A stretch of DNA of 64,000 bases from Shewanella olleyana (GCF_023283825.1 NZ_JAKILD010000014.1:62001-126000); one strand, 5' to 3'; numbered from the stretch's first letter, positions 1 through 10,051 are shown. Notes: generated by a model from the letters alone, not told the origin. Program-made: numbers and translations.

Positions 1-468
1 AATAATATTAAGCGAAGCCTCTAGCAGGTGGTTACCGCCAATAGCCCAATTTTGATTGGTCGAAGAACAGGGGTTTTCGGTATCAAATCGATATAGCTCT
101 CGTAATTCTGAGCGAACATATTGAGTATTAGGCGTGGTGGCGCCATCCATTCCTAGATCGACATTAAAGACCAATTGCTGTGGATTTTTCTCGGTCCAAA
201 AATAAGCAATGTCAGTATCGTTAGTTAAGGTTTGATTATTACTGCATGTCGACGGTTTGAGTTCTGCTGCGCTCGTCCCCCCTGAACCATAAAAGCTGTC
301 TTTACTCTCAGGAATAGTCAATTTCCATTGCTCAATAGTCCAACTACACGTTTCGCACGGAGGCACTTCTGGTGGTACTTCAGGAGGCGTTTCAGGTGAA
401 TCTGAAGAACCTGAGCAACCCAAAAGAAGTATAAGTAATACATTAGATGTGAATATTCGCATTAACAT
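1..468 (-). CDS. PL7-family alginate lyase lipoprotein, C-terminus cut by the window edge
   Basis: Reading the minus strand from ATG at 468 gives 156 open codons that run off base 1, so only the N-terminal part is visible. Residues 1-18 form a lipoprotein signal ending in L-L-G-C (Cys18), followed by a Pro/Glu-rich linker (residues about 23-37). After a CETC motif comes W-K-L-T-I-P, the usual opening strand of alginate_lyase2 (PL7) domains, and at residues 119-124 R-S-E-L-R-E, the PL7 signature whose Arg and Glu line the active site. PL7 enzymes cleave alginate by beta-elimination. The catalytic His and Tyr lie beyond the window. AAGGAAAG eight bases upstream supports ATG 468 over ATG 462. 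It is divergent from the PL6 gene, as expected in an alginate locus. Family call is strong; mannuronate or guluronate preference cannot be read. Confidence 0.85.
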   Translation of the reverse strand, partial: MLMRIFTSNVLLILLLGCSGSSDSPETPPEVPPEVPPCETCSWTIEQWKLTIPESKDSFYGSGGTSAAELKPSTCSNNQTLTNDTDIAYFWTEKNPQQLVFNVDLGMDGATTPNTQYVRSELRELYRFDTENPCSSTNQNWAIGGNHLLEASLNII

Positions 469-768
469 AACGATAACTTTCCTTATTTGTAAGACAATAT
501 ATCTTACTTTTTCAAACGAAATTGTGGGAGAATTTTTTAATATTATGCTTAATTAGTAATCAGTCAATAAAGTTATTGTTGGTTTTTGTGGTTAGAGTTT
601 GCTTTTTTAGCTTTGTTGTTAAGGAATCCCTCGCTTTGGTTGTTAAAAGTAATCAATTATATACTCCTAATTAGTTAGTTTATGAACAATCTCACAGTTT
701 TTCCTACCAAAAGATTAATAATACAAATAAGATTGTGTTAAATAATACAAATGGGAAAAGGGGAAAGT
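469..768. other. Divergent intergenic region between the two alginate lyase genes
   Basis: This AT-rich gap of about 300 bases separates the minus-strand PL7 gene from the plus-strand PL6 operon and must hold both promoters. I see no clear -35/-10 pair or dyad operator that I would defend. No gene is visible. Confidence 0.5.
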
Positions 769-2319
769 ATGAAAAAGCGTATTATCGCTTCAGCTATTTC
801 TTTGGTATTGCTGACAGGTTGTGCAGCTACCGAGCCTGCGGTTGATGTTGTGGGGACAGCGACAATCACAGGACCAATGGTTGAGCAAAATAATAAAAGT
901 GCTATTGATGCGACATCTTTGCAAAGAGCAGATGCAGCAGCATTAAAAGATAAATTACTCACACTCGAAGATGGCGAAACCCTCGTCATCGATGCTGGGA
1001 AATATGCCAACCTTGGCAAGTTCGATATCAAAGCAAATAATGTCACGATTAAAGCGGCTAACCCTGGTGAAGTATGGTTTACCGGGTTAGTACAGTTTAA
1101 TCTTCGTGGTGACAATATTACCTTAGATGGTGTGGTATTTACCGATGGAGGCCCTGCAGAAAGAATGGGTGGTGTGGTCTTCCGTGGTGATAATAATACG
1201 CTAACTAATTCTACTTTCTATTTCTTCAATGATGACTACCTTTATCAGCCAGATGACAAACGCGCTGAATATCCAAAGTATTTATGGATTTCTTTATATG
1301 GAAAGCATAACAACTTAATCAACAATACATTTGAAGGTAAACACAAACGTGGCACCTTGATTGGTGTGCAAAAGAAGAAAGGCGATACCACGCCTGACCA
1401 CCACATCATCAAAGGTAACCTTTTCTACAACCAACAACACAACCAATTCAACGAATTTGATAACCAAGATGCGGTGCGATACAACGGCAACAGTTGGGAA
1501 GCAATTCGTTTAGGTGATTCAAAAAGTTCTATATACGCTTCGAAAACATTGATCGAAGGTAATTTATTCCTTAAATGTGACGGCGAAACTGAGTTAGTTT
1601 CTCTTAAATCTGGTGGCAATACATTAAGAGGCAATACCTTCGTTGATAACGCTTCGATGATTTCATTGCGTCACGGCACTAATAACGTTGTTGAAGACAA
1701 TGTCATTCTAGGTAACAACAAGAAGCAATCAGGCGGTATCCGCTTTTACGATGCAGGCCATACCATTCGCAATAACTATATTGAGCGCGTAATGGGTACA
1801 GGTGATGTTCGTGGTGGCATTGCGGTGAACACGGGTATTACTGATGTTGCAAATGGCGAGACCCTAAATAATGATGTCAAAGGGAAAGAGCTGAATAAGC
1901 AGGCAACCCCTTATAAAGTCAACATCGAAAACAACACCATTGTCGACTCTCGTCAAAACATTCTTTATTCCACCAAAACACACCGTGTCAGCCTATATGA
2001 CAATGCCAAAGTCAGCACCATCTTTGCCGGAACTGATATTAGCTTTAAGAACAATCTGTCTTATGCAAAAGCGTCTAACACACTGACTTTAAAGGGTAAC
2101 GATAGTGTTGCACCTTTAATAAATCCTACTTATGAGAATGACTTATATTTTGGCCCAGTGTCAGGTATTGAGCTTCCTTGGGATGGGGTGATTTATCGTA
2201 ACCCTAAACTACAACGTGCTGAAAATGGTTTGCTAGAAGCAACCAATTTTGACGGTGGCGCAAAAGGCTTAAAAGTTTTAACCACTCAAGATACTGGTGC
2301 TAGTTACCGTATCAAATAA
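769..2319 (+). CDS. PL6-family alginate lyase lipoprotein
   Basis: The 516-residue product starts at ATG 769, placed by GGGGAAAG just upstream; an ATG six codons earlier (751) has no such site. Residues 1-18 are a lipoprotein signal ending L-T-G-C (Cys18), so the enzyme is probably anchored in the outer membrane. The rest is rich in Asn-containing beta-helix turns typical of chondroitinase-B-like PL6 enzymes. The catalytic block is recognisable: W-E-A-I-R-L-G, then C-D-G-E-T-E-L-V-S, then Lys280 in S-L-K-S-G-G-N and Arg301 in S-L-R-H-G-T-N-N. The Lys-Arg spacing of 21 residues equals that of the catalytic pair in characterised PL6 lyases (for example K220/R241 in AlyGC, from memory). It degrades alginate by beta-elimination. 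It leads a probable operon with the beta-helix lipoprotein 39 bases downstream and the KdgM porin beyond. Confidence 0.9.
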   Translation: MKKRIIASAISLVLLTGCAATEPAVDVVGTATITGPMVEQNNKSAIDATSLQRADAAALKDKLLTLEDGETLVIDAGKYANLGKFDIKANNVTIKAANPGEVWFTGLVQFNLRGDNITLDGVVFTDGGPAERMGGVVFRGDNNTLTNSTFYFFNDDYLYQPDDKRAEYPKYLWISLYGKHNNLINNTFEGKHKRGTLIGVQKKKGDTTPDHHIIKGNLFYNQQHNQFNEFDNQDAVRYNGNSWEAIRLGDSKSSIYASKTLIEGNLFLKCDGETELVSLKSGGNTLRGNTFVDNASMISLRHGTNNVVEDNVILGNNKKQSGGIRFYDAGHTIRNNYIERVMGTGDVRGGIAVNTGITDVANGETLNNDVKGKELNKQATPYKVNIENNTIVDSRQNILYSTKTHRVSLYDNAKVSTIFAGTDISFKNNLSYAKASNTLTLKGNDSVAPLINPTYENDLYFGPVSGIELPWDGVIYRNPKLQRAENGLLEATNFDGGAKGLKVLTTQDTGASYRIK

Positions 2320-2358
2320 TAACAAGATGAACGTTAAACTCATTAATGGGGCAGTAAA

Positions 2359-4941
2359 ATGAGAATTAAAAAATTATCGGCTTTAGTGGCCATTGCTTTA
2401 TCGACAAGTTTATTAGCGGGTTGTGATTTTTATGATGAACCTCCAGGGGATGGTGGAACTGAACCTGGGCAGCCGCCTGTTGAAACACCTGATGTTGCTG
2501 ATGTAGTTGCATCAAGTGCTGCAGAACTGCTTGCTGCTATCGATACCGCAGAGGCTGGTGATGTTATCGGCTTAAATATCGCCGGTACATTTGAAAATGT
2601 TGGCACTATCGTTATCGATAAAGCGATTACCTTAATTACCTCAGATGCCGATGGTGCAATTGATGATCCTGTTGCCGGTGAGCAAGCAGTATTCACGGGC
2701 GCTGTTTGTATTGATATTCCTACAGAGGCCTCTGAAACATTACGGGGTGGTAGCCAAGCACGCATTTCAAACATTGGTTTTGAAAATATTACCATGGACA
2801 GCTGTGGTAGCGGTGAAAGCACTTCAAATTCAATTATCAATATTGGTAAAGTGGGTAAAGATCAAACCCCAGTGTTACTCGACAACTTATCGTTTGATGG
2901 AACGGGTAATCAAGAATCAAGCAGTGACAGTGCCGCTTGGGTATATTCTCGTGGATTAGTGAATATTTCAAACAGCGTATTTACTAATAAATCAACTGAT
3001 GCACAGAGTATTGTTTACCTAAACTGTGGCAGCTCAGCGTCACGTGGTGGTAGTTACGCCAATGATCTTGGCTCTATCATGACAGGCAACACCTTTGCAC
3101 TGGCTACACTGAATGCAAATGATGCGACTAAAGCAGCAACTATTGGTGTGCCAAGTAACTTAGGCCAAGAGAATAAAAATTGTGCCGCTACTTTTACTGA
3201 CAACACCTTTGAAAAGTTTGGTTTCTTAATTAGCGAGTCAAGCGACCAGTCAACTGCGCTATATGATGTATTTGGTGATACAACAGAATCTGACAATACC
3301 TTAACTGATGGTGATACCGACCCTGGTCTTCCACCTGTGGATCCTGGTGTGGTTAAAACTGTTGATGAACTGCTAGCTGCAATTGACTCAGCAAGTACGG
3401 GTACTGTCATCAATCTTGATGTGGAAGGTGACTTTGCTAATGCAGGTAACATCGTTATAAACAAAGCGATTACTCTGCAATCGACTGATGCTGAAGGCGT
3501 GGTAAGCGAAACAGAACAAGCCATATTCTCTGGCGCAGTTTGTATCGATATTCCAACTGAAGCTGCTGAAACGCTTCGTAATGGCAACCAAGCACGTATT
3601 TCAAATATCGGCTTTGAAAATATTGTGATGAGTGATTGTGGTACAGGTGATGATGCTAAAAACACGATTATTAACATCGGTAAAGTGGGTAAAGATAAAA
3701 CGGCTGTTGAATTAGATGGCTTGACCTTTAATGGTGCAGGATTTGAAGAAACAACAGGCGATAGTGATGCCTGGATTTACTCTCGTGGCTTAGTGGATAT
3801 TTCTGACAGTGAGTTTACTGCGAAATCAGCTGAAGCTGGCAGCATTCTTTATTTAAACTGTGGTAGTTCAGCTTCTCGTGGTGGCAGTAATGAAGATCCT
3901 CGCGGTTCAGCTATATCGGGTAATACATTTGCATTAGCAACATTAAATGCTTCTGGGATGACAAATGCTGCCACTATCGGTGTGCCATCAAACTTTGGCT
4001 CTGAAAATAAAAACTGTGTTGCAACCTTTAGCGATAATACCTTTGAAAACTTCACTCAGTTATTCAGCTTTGGTGAAGCTCCAGAGCATTCCACAGCATT
4101 GCATGATGTATTTAGCGACACAACTGACACCAATAATGAGTTAGTCGGTGGCGGCACAGTTCCAGAGCCAACTTACCCTGAAAACGTTGAAGAAGTGAAT
4201 GCCGCCATTCAAGCTGCAACCCCTGGTAGCACCATTACATTAGGTGCAGACTTTGAGTACTCCACAGGCGTTATCACTATTGATAAAGCGATTACTTTAA
4301 CGGGTCAAAATGGTGCGTCAATTACTGGTGATACCTGTATTGATGTGATTGATGGCGCGGCAGGTGCTGAAATCTCAAACATCACCTTTGTAAATGACAC
4401 TATTGCAGAATGTGGTGAAACTGATGATAAGCAATCAGCAGTCATCAATATTCAAAAAGTGGGTGAAGATAACTTACCAATAATCTTGAATGCTCTCACT
4501 TTTGATGCATCAGGTTTAACACTTCAGGATCAAATTGCAGATAAAGGTAATTGGGTTCGTTCATACGGATTTATTAATCTGACAGGCAGTGAATTTATTA
4601 ATCAAAGCCTTCATCTTCAAAACGATATGGTCAGACTAACCTGTAGTTCGAGTAAAGGTAAAATGGGCACGCTGATAGATGGCAATACTTTCTCGATAGG
4701 TGGCGAAGGTGACAAAGAAACCAGTGGTATAAAAGTTGGTGACTCATCAAGCCAAGCAATTAAACCTGATCAGAATGAATGTAATGTGACCATTAGTCAT
4801 AATGAGTTTTCAGGATACTCCTATCAAATTGTTGATGCAGTAAGCAAAGATGATGGTTCTCCTCGACGTGATGCAGCAATTTTTGCTCTATCTGAAGAGG
4901 ATAGCAATAACACCTTCACTAACAACACGTTTAGCGATTAA
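2359..4941 (+). CDS. Three-module beta-helix lipoprotein of the alginate locus
   Basis: The 860-residue product begins with a lipoprotein signal (L-L-A-G-C, Cys22) and an acidic Pro/Gly linker. Three tandem modules follow, roughly residues 48-318, 333-600 and 605-860, joined by Gly/Pro/Asp linkers. Modules 1 and 2 are nearly the same sequence; module 3 is shorter and diverged. Each opens with a helix like E-L-L-A-A-I-D and an I-x-I-D-K-A-I-T-L strand, as in pectate-lyase-like right-handed beta helices. Each keeps four cysteines in matching places (near CIDIP, D-S-C-G, L-N-C-G-S and N-K-N-C), so two disulfides per module are likely. I see no convincing lyase active site, so surface binding or presentation of alginate is an inference from context. 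GGGGCAG precedes the ATG. It sits between PL6 and the KdgM porin on the same strand. Confidence 0.8.
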   Translation: MRIKKLSALVAIALSTSLLAGCDFYDEPPGDGGTEPGQPPVETPDVADVVASSAAELLAAIDTAEAGDVIGLNIAGTFENVGTIVIDKAITLITSDADGAIDDPVAGEQAVFTGAVCIDIPTEASETLRGGSQARISNIGFENITMDSCGSGESTSNSIINIGKVGKDQTPVLLDNLSFDGTGNQESSSDSAAWVYSRGLVNISNSVFTNKSTDAQSIVYLNCGSSASRGGSYANDLGSIMTGNTFALATLNANDATKAATIGVPSNLGQENKNCAATFTDNTFEKFGFLISESSDQSTALYDVFGDTTESDNTLTDGDTDPGLPPVDPGVVKTVDELLAAIDSASTGTVINLDVEGDFANAGNIVINKAITLQSTDAEGVVSETEQAIFSGAVCIDIPTEAAETLRNGNQARISNIGFENIVMSDCGTGDDAKNTIINIGKVGKDKTAVELDGLTFNGAGFEETTGDSDAWIYSRGLVDISDSEFTAKSAEAGSILYLNCGSSASRGGSNEDPRGSAISGNTFALATLNASGMTNAATIGVPSNFGSENKNCVATFSDNTFENFTQLFSFGEAPEHSTALHDVFSDTTDTNNELVGGGTVPEPTYPENVEEVNAAIQAATPGSTITLGADFEYSTGVITIDKAITLTGQNGASITGDTCIDVIDGAAGAEISNITFVNDTIAECGETDDKQSAVINIQKVGEDNLPIILNALTFDASGLTLQDQIADKGNWVRSYGFINLTGSEFINQSLHLQNDMVRLTCSSSKGKMGTLIDGNTFSIGGEGDKETSGIKVGDSSSQAIKPDQNECNVTISHNEFSGYSYQIVDAVSKDDGSPRRDAAIFALSEEDSNNTFTNNTFSD

Positions 4942-5026
4942 TTCTCACGTTGTTATTTATTTTGAATGATAAAGGCATGTGCTTGCACATGCCGGGTATT
5001 GACTACCTATAGGAAGTAGTAGAGAA

Positions 5027-5800
5027 ATGAAAAAATCAATATTAGCGTTAAGCGTAATAAGTATTGTGGGTGGCAGTGCACTAGTGGGCACCTCAGCAGC
5101 AGCAAACACGACGATGACATTTAAATGGGAACATAAATTATTAGACGGCCGTACAGATCGTCCTAAATTTGAATTTAGCCATAGAATGGACAACGGCTTT
5201 AACTTTGGTTTTGAACAAGTGTGGCAATATGACCGCAGTAAACAAGAAACTGAAGTAGGCTTTGCGCCTGAGCAATACGAATTCACATTAAAAACTGGTT
5301 ACAGACATAGATGGGGTGACCGTAATGAACATGAAGTTGGTCCATTACTTGACTACCAAGTAAAAGAAAATGCTAAGAAAATTCGATTCGGTGCATTTTA
5401 TGGTTACCGTTTAACGAAAGACTTCAGCATGAAAGTACGCGCACGTTACTCTGGCGACTTAGAAAGAGTCAGCGTAGGTAGCGGCACTTATGATGACGCT
5501 GTAGGTAAAGAAATGCGTTATGACCTATGGCTTACGTATCGCTGGAATGACTTTACCTTTGTATGGGATGCCATTTACAAAGACAAGTTAGATGACAATG
5601 TTTTTGACAACAATGAAGGTAATGTGTGGGAGCACGAATTAAGTGCTGAGTATCGTTTACCTGATGCTCGTGCCCATGCTTTTTACGGCAAGTTTAAGTA
5701 CAAAGCTGAGCTGTTGAAGAATAGTCATTTAAACAGTGAATATGATTGGTATGGTAAGCGTGATAATGCAGTCGAAATTGGTTACAAATATCGATTCTAA
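5027..5800 (+). CDS. KdgM-family oligosaccharide-specific outer-membrane porin
   Basis: The 257-residue product has a Sec signal (about residues 1-26, ending in a run of Ala before N-T-T-M-T-F). The remainder alternates aromatic and charged residues as in small monomeric beta-barrels, with typical KdgM-like strands (F-K-W-E-H-K, F-E-F-S-H-R-M, E-F-T-L-K-T-G-Y-R-H-R-W) and a C-terminal Y-K-Y-R-F ending in Phe, the outer-membrane assembly signal. KdgM porins admit acidic oligouronates; next to PL6 and PL7 lyases this one very likely passes alginate oligosaccharides. AGGAAG precedes the start. It is the last gene of the cluster, followed by a strong terminator. Family call is firm; substrate is inferred from neighbours. 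Confidence 0.88.
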   Translation: MKKSILALSVISIVGGSALVGTSAAANTTMTFKWEHKLLDGRTDRPKFEFSHRMDNGFNFGFEQVWQYDRSKQETEVGFAPEQYEFTLKTGYRHRWGDRNEHEVGPLLDYQVKENAKKIRFGAFYGYRLTKDFSMKVRARYSGDLERVSVGSGTYDDAVGKEMRYDLWLTYRWNDFTFVWDAIYKDKLDDNVFDNNEGNVWEHELSAEYRLPDARAHAFYGKFKYKAELLKNSHLNSEYDWYGKRDNAVEIGYKYRF

Positions 5801-5826
5801 TCAGGTTTAACTGTATTCAAAAAAAT

Positions 5827-5860
5827 AAACCGATGGTGTGTTAGCGCCATCGGTTTTTTT
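5827..5860 (+). terminator. Rho-independent terminator of the alginate operon
   Basis: AAACCGATGG (5827-5836) pairs with CCATCGGTTT (5847-5856) around a 10-base loop and is followed by a T run to 5860. It lies 26 bases after the KdgM stop. Confidence 0.9.
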
Positions 5861-6308
5861 ATACCTTCAATCTGGTTTGGTTGCCTTTATTCAAATAATA
5901 ACTTTGTGAGCCTTCATCATTGATTTCAAATATGACGCTGCAGTTTTTACAGTAAAATGTTTTTTAACTAAACAAGAGCGCTTTAGACTATTTCTCCTAG
6001 TTCGTTAGTCAAGAAATGACTTAAAAAAGGCATTCAATTTGAAGCTTTAACCTATCACGATTTCAAGAATCAAATTTCTTATAATTAAAGGGCAAATGAC
6101 CATGATTCTATGGTGATAATTTGCTATGTTTTAGGAGTTATCAATAAATGTAAAAAATGACACTTTTTATCACGATTGTTCTCGGTTATTCATGTGCTTA
6201 ACAATACCTTCCTGATAATATGCATTAATGAACGACAAATAAACTAAACTAGCGCCTCTCCTTTTTCTTATACCAACGACGCTATTGAGTAAAACTAAAG
6301 GGATTTCA
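5861..6308. other. Intergenic region upstream of the hybrid kinase
   Basis: About 450 AT-rich bases with no credible gene. It presumably holds the kinase promoter, but no site is clear enough to assign. Confidence 0.5.
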
Positions 6309-9300
6309 ATGAAATCGACTGAGCCAGATTTACATCTAAAATCGCTTATTCAACGAAAGTATAACCGAGCAGTTTTTTATACCTACATGGGCGTTATCGT
6401 AATGGCGCTGTTATCCGCTTGGATGCTATTTGAACGCCAAAAAACACAATTGATTAAAGAGCGTGAAGAGCAGGTTTTACGTCATGTACTGCAAATTGAT
6501 TTATTGCTTGAATCTAGTATTCGTGCCGTTAAAAGTCTGCGCAATGTGGCTGTTGATCACTTACGTTTGGGGGAATTAGTCCGTAAAGACCGCTTACCTC
6601 AGTATGAAAAACTCAACGAAGATGGTCAGTTTTTTACCTTAGAGCCTAGTTATGCGAAAAGTGGTGAGCCATTTACCAACATGGGGCGCATCACAGGTAT
6701 GGGATCGCTCGATGGCCGCAGTGACACCTTTTATCAAGAACTAGAGATGTTGTTTGAATTGTCGCTGTCTTTTCCGGTTGCAAAAGAGGCAGCGCCAAAA
6801 GCCTCATCCATTTATTACATTTCAAAACAACGTATCATGTCGACGTTTCCATGGCCGACAAATGAATCAAGATTTAGAGAAGAATTGCTAAACAAAAAGC
6901 AATTTCAGCTAGCCACGCCTGCCATGAACCCACAACGTAGTGTATTTTGGCGTGAAGCCTACGTGGATTTAGCCGACCAAGGTTTGTTAACCACACTCGG
7001 TTTACCGGTTTATCTTGAAGATGATTTTATCGGTTCCATCAATTTAGATATGACATTGGCATCACTTGCTAAACAAATGCGAATGTACTTTAAAATGCCG
7101 GGTACGGTGATATTGCTAGACCAATATAACAATATCCTGTCTCACAGTGATTTCGACTCAAATGATATGAACCGTGTTTATCATATTAGTCAGCGTATCC
7201 CGTCTGAGCTGCACTCATTACCTGAATCTGAACTGTTTGATGCCCATGATGGCATATTGCGTAACGGTTACTATATTCACTCAGTTGCTCTGCAAAATCC
7301 CCCTTGGCGTTTACTGTATTTACAAGATGAAGATCTATTATTCGAGGATGCTTGGGACAAGCTGAAACTGACATTCTTATTAGTGGTATTAGCCTTGTCT
7401 GTGCTGGTGACCATTGTACATTGGCAAACACGTCGCTCATTCGTTAATCCAGCATCTCGCTTACTGACTCACTTAGAAGCATGTTCTCGTGAGCCAATCG
7501 CTGCGCCGAAAAAAATCACCGAAGGCTGGGAGCCTTGGTTCTTACTGGTGAGCCGAATTTTTGAAGAAAATAAACAATACACCCGCCATTTAGCCGAGCA
7601 GAATAAACGGCTAGATAACTTGGTCGCGCGGCGTACTCAAAGACTGCGAGATACAACAGAGCGGCGAGAGCGAGAATTTGCACTACTGCGTTCTTTGATT
7701 GACTCAATTCCAGAGGCGATTGTTTATAAAGATAAAGAAGGTAAGTATTTAGGCTGTAACAAATCAGCTGAATACATGCTCGGCTGCAAAGAAAATGAAA
7801 TGGTCGGGCAGTTGTCGCTGGAAACCACCCATGATCAAGGCGCTCGGATCCGAGAAGAAGATCAGAAAGTTCTCAGTGACAGATCCTTACTTCGCTATCA
7901 GGAAAAAGTCGATATCGGTGGTAAAACCGTATTGCTCGATACGCTGAAGCTGCCTTTCTATAATCGCCGTGGCGAACTATTAGGCTTGATTTCAGTATGG
8001 CGTGATGTGACACGTGAGTATGAGTCGGCTGAACAGTTGCGTTTGTCTGAAGAGCGTTACCATTTAGCCATGGATGCGGTAGAAGACGGCCTATGGGATT
8101 GGTATTTAGATTCTGAGCAGTTGATTTGTAACCCTGCATTTTACTCAATGCTAGGTTATAAGCCTAATGAGTTCCCAGCACTTATTTCATCAACGGATGC
8201 ACTGATTCACCCTGACGATCGAATGCGAGTTGAAGAGTACCGTAGTGACTACGCTAAAAACCCTAAAGGCACATACGAGATTGAGTATCGAATGCGGGCG
8301 AAATCGGGTGAATATCATTGGGTACTTTCACGTGGCCGTGCGGTAGAGTTTGCTGATGATGGTCAGTCGAAACGTATGTTGGGTACTCATAAAGATATTA
8401 CCCGTCAAAAGAGTAACGAAGTCGCCTTGCTAGAGGCGAAACAAGATGCAGAACTTGCCAACATGTATAAGAGTGAATTCTTGGCCAATATGAGTCATGA
8501 AATTCGTACTCCTATGAACGCCATTATTGGTATGTTGCAGTTAGCTCAACGCACACAATTGACGCCGCAGCAGCAAGATTACCTTAATAAGGCAGGCTTC
8601 TCAGCTCAGTCATTGCTAAGGATCATTAATGATATTTTGGATTTCTCTAAAATTGAAGCAGGTAAATTAGAGTTAGAGCGAGTGTCATTCCCACTGGATA
8701 AAGTACTCGATCATGTCATTGATATGAACGCGCAAAAAGCGCAAGAAAAAGGCGTGGAATTATTACTTTATGCTCCTGTTACTGCTGGTTTGATCTTGAG
8801 CGGCGATCCACTTCGATTAGGACAGGTGCTGGTTAATTTACTGTCTAATGCGGTTAAGTTTACTCAAAACGGTGAAATTGAACTGGGTTGTGAAGATGTT
8901 GGTGAGCGTGATCATCGAATTACTCTAAAATTCTGGGTGCGCGATACGGGTATCGGCATTAGCCAAGAGCAGCAAGCTAAATTGTTTGACGCCTTCTCAC
9001 AAGCAGATGGCTCAACGACACGTAAATATGGCGGCACAGGTTTAGGCTTATCGATTAGTAAACATTTAGTGTCCTTAATGGGCGGTACTATGGAAGTGCT
9101 ATCTGAGCCAAACCAAGGCAGCACTTTTAGTTTTAATATTAGTTTTGAGATTGCCGAAGAGAATGTGATTGCGCCATTAGTGGTTCCAGAGCAATTGAAT
9201 AACTTAACCACCTTAGTGGTTGATGATAATCCAAGTGCATTACAAATTTACTCAACGCTAATGCGTGATTTTAGCTTTGGTGTTAAAACCGCGCAAAGTG

Positions 9301-10016
9301 GTGCAGAAGCACTGGAAGTATTGGCTCATTCATCTGTGGATTTATTATTACTTGATTGGATGATGCCTGAAATGGGCGGCGGTGATGTGGTTGATATTGT
9401 TGATGAGATGGTCGCTGATGGTCGCCTTAAGAAACGTCCTGTGATTATCTTAATGACCGCTTATTCCGCTGAGCCTTTAGAAGCAGAGTTTGATGAAAAC
9501 CGTGTGTTTGCCATTTTACAAAAACCATTTAAAGCCTCGGCATTGTTTGATGAGATTATTGGCGCTTTTGCTGCTGAGCCAAAACTCAACGTGGCCCCAG
9601 TTGTTGAGGAAGACCCTGAGCAAACTAAAGAGGCTGGTTTAGTATTACTAGTGGAAGATAACTTCATTAACCAACAAGTCGCGACCGAGTTACTCAAAAG
9701 TGCAGGTTACGAAGTCGTGGTGGCAGATAACGGCCAGATAGCTTTAGATATCATTGATACTAAGCCATTTGATGCAGTATTGATGGATATTCAAATGCCT
9801 GTCATGGATGGCTTAACGGCAGCTCAAGAACTGCGTAAACGCTATAGCACTGAGCAAATGCCGATTATTGCGATGACAGCACATGCTATGTCGGGCGATA
9901 GAGAAAAGAGTTTAAAAGCGGGTATGAATGCCCACATTACTAAACCGATTGTTCTTAATGAGCTGTTTGATACGCTAGAGCATTGGATAGATTATAAGAA
10001 TAGCCATAAGACATAA
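6309..10016 (+). CDS. Membrane-bound hybrid sensor histidine kinase with two PAS and two receiver domains
   Basis: I place the start at ATG 6309 (AAAGGGA upstream), giving 1235 residues; a TTG at 6285 would add eight. Order: a transmembrane helix near residues 22-37; a periplasmic sensor region of about 300 residues that looks like a Cache fold; a second membrane helix near 350-370 (L-L-V-V-L-A-L-S-V-L-V-T-I-V); a charged coiled stretch; PAS 1 (I-P-E-A-I-V-Y-K-D); PAS 2 with PAC (G-T-H-K-D-I-T-R); HisKA with His730 in M-S-H-E-I-R-T-P; HATPase with G-T-G-L-G-L-S-I; receiver 1 with Asp1016 (L-L-D-W-M-M-P); receiver 2 with Asp1160 (L-M-D-I-Q-M-P-V-M-D-G) and the Lys of I-T-K-P. No C-terminal HPt is present, so an external phosphotransfer protein is expected. 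The ligand is unknown; an alginate signal is only suggested by position. Confidence 0.9.
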   Translation: MKSTEPDLHLKSLIQRKYNRAVFYTYMGVIVMALLSAWMLFERQKTQLIKEREEQVLRHVLQIDLLLESSIRAVKSLRNVAVDHLRLGELVRKDRLPQYEKLNEDGQFFTLEPSYAKSGEPFTNMGRITGMGSLDGRSDTFYQELEMLFELSLSFPVAKEAAPKASSIYYISKQRIMSTFPWPTNESRFREELLNKKQFQLATPAMNPQRSVFWREAYVDLADQGLLTTLGLPVYLEDDFIGSINLDMTLASLAKQMRMYFKMPGTVILLDQYNNILSHSDFDSNDMNRVYHISQRIPSELHSLPESELFDAHDGILRNGYYIHSVALQNPPWRLLYLQDEDLLFEDAWDKLKLTFLLVVLALSVLVTIVHWQTRRSFVNPASRLLTHLEACSREPIAAPKKITEGWEPWFLLVSRIFEENKQYTRHLAEQNKRLDNLVARRTQRLRDTTERREREFALLRSLIDSIPEAIVYKDKEGKYLGCNKSAEYMLGCKENEMVGQLSLETTHDQGARIREEDQKVLSDRSLLRYQEKVDIGGKTVLLDTLKLPFYNRRGELLGLISVWRDVTREYESAEQLRLSEERYHLAMDAVEDGLWDWYLDSEQLICNPAFYSMLGYKPNEFPALISSTDALIHPDDRMRVEEYRSDYAKNPKGTYEIEYRMRAKSGEYHWVLSRGRAVEFADDGQSKRMLGTHKDITRQKSNEVALLEAKQDAELANMYKSEFLANMSHEIRTPMNAIIGMLQLAQRTQLTPQQQDYLNKAGFSAQSLLRIINDILDFSKIEAGKLELERVSFPLDKVLDHVIDMNAQKAQEKGVELLLYAPVTAGLILSGDPLRLGQVLVNLLSNAVKFTQNGEIELGCEDVGERDHRITLKFWVRDTGIGISQEQQAKLFDAFSQADGSTTRKYGGTGLGLSISKHLVSLMGGTMEVLSEPNQGSTFSFNISFEIAEENVIAPLVVPEQLNNLTTLVVDDNPSALQIYSTLMRDFSFGVKTAQSGAEALEVLAHSSVDLLLLDWMMPEMGGGDVVDIVDEMVADGRLKKRPVIILMTAYSAEPLEAEFDENRVFAILQKPFKASALFDEIIGAFAAEPKLNVAPVVEEDPEQTKEAGLVLLVEDNFINQQVATELLKSAGYEVVVADNGQIALDIIDTKPFDAVLMDIQMPVMDGLTAAQELRKRYSTEQMPIIAMTAHAMSGDREKSLKAGMNAHITKPIVLNELFDTLEHWIDYKNSHKT

Positions 10017-10021
10017 GCGTT

Positions 10022-10051
10022 AAACGGCAGCGCTGATTTAGCGCTGCCGTT
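10022..10051 (+). terminator. Hairpin after the hybrid kinase gene
   Basis: A 13-bp stem, AAACGGCAGCGCT with AGCGCTGCCGTTT, encloses five bases six bases after the kinase stop. The following T run is short, so termination may be partial. Confidence 0.7.

Noticed and set aside
738..1115. Minus-strand frame inside the PL6 gene
   Set aside because: It is a shadow of the well supported lyase; no ribosome site or recognisable protein.
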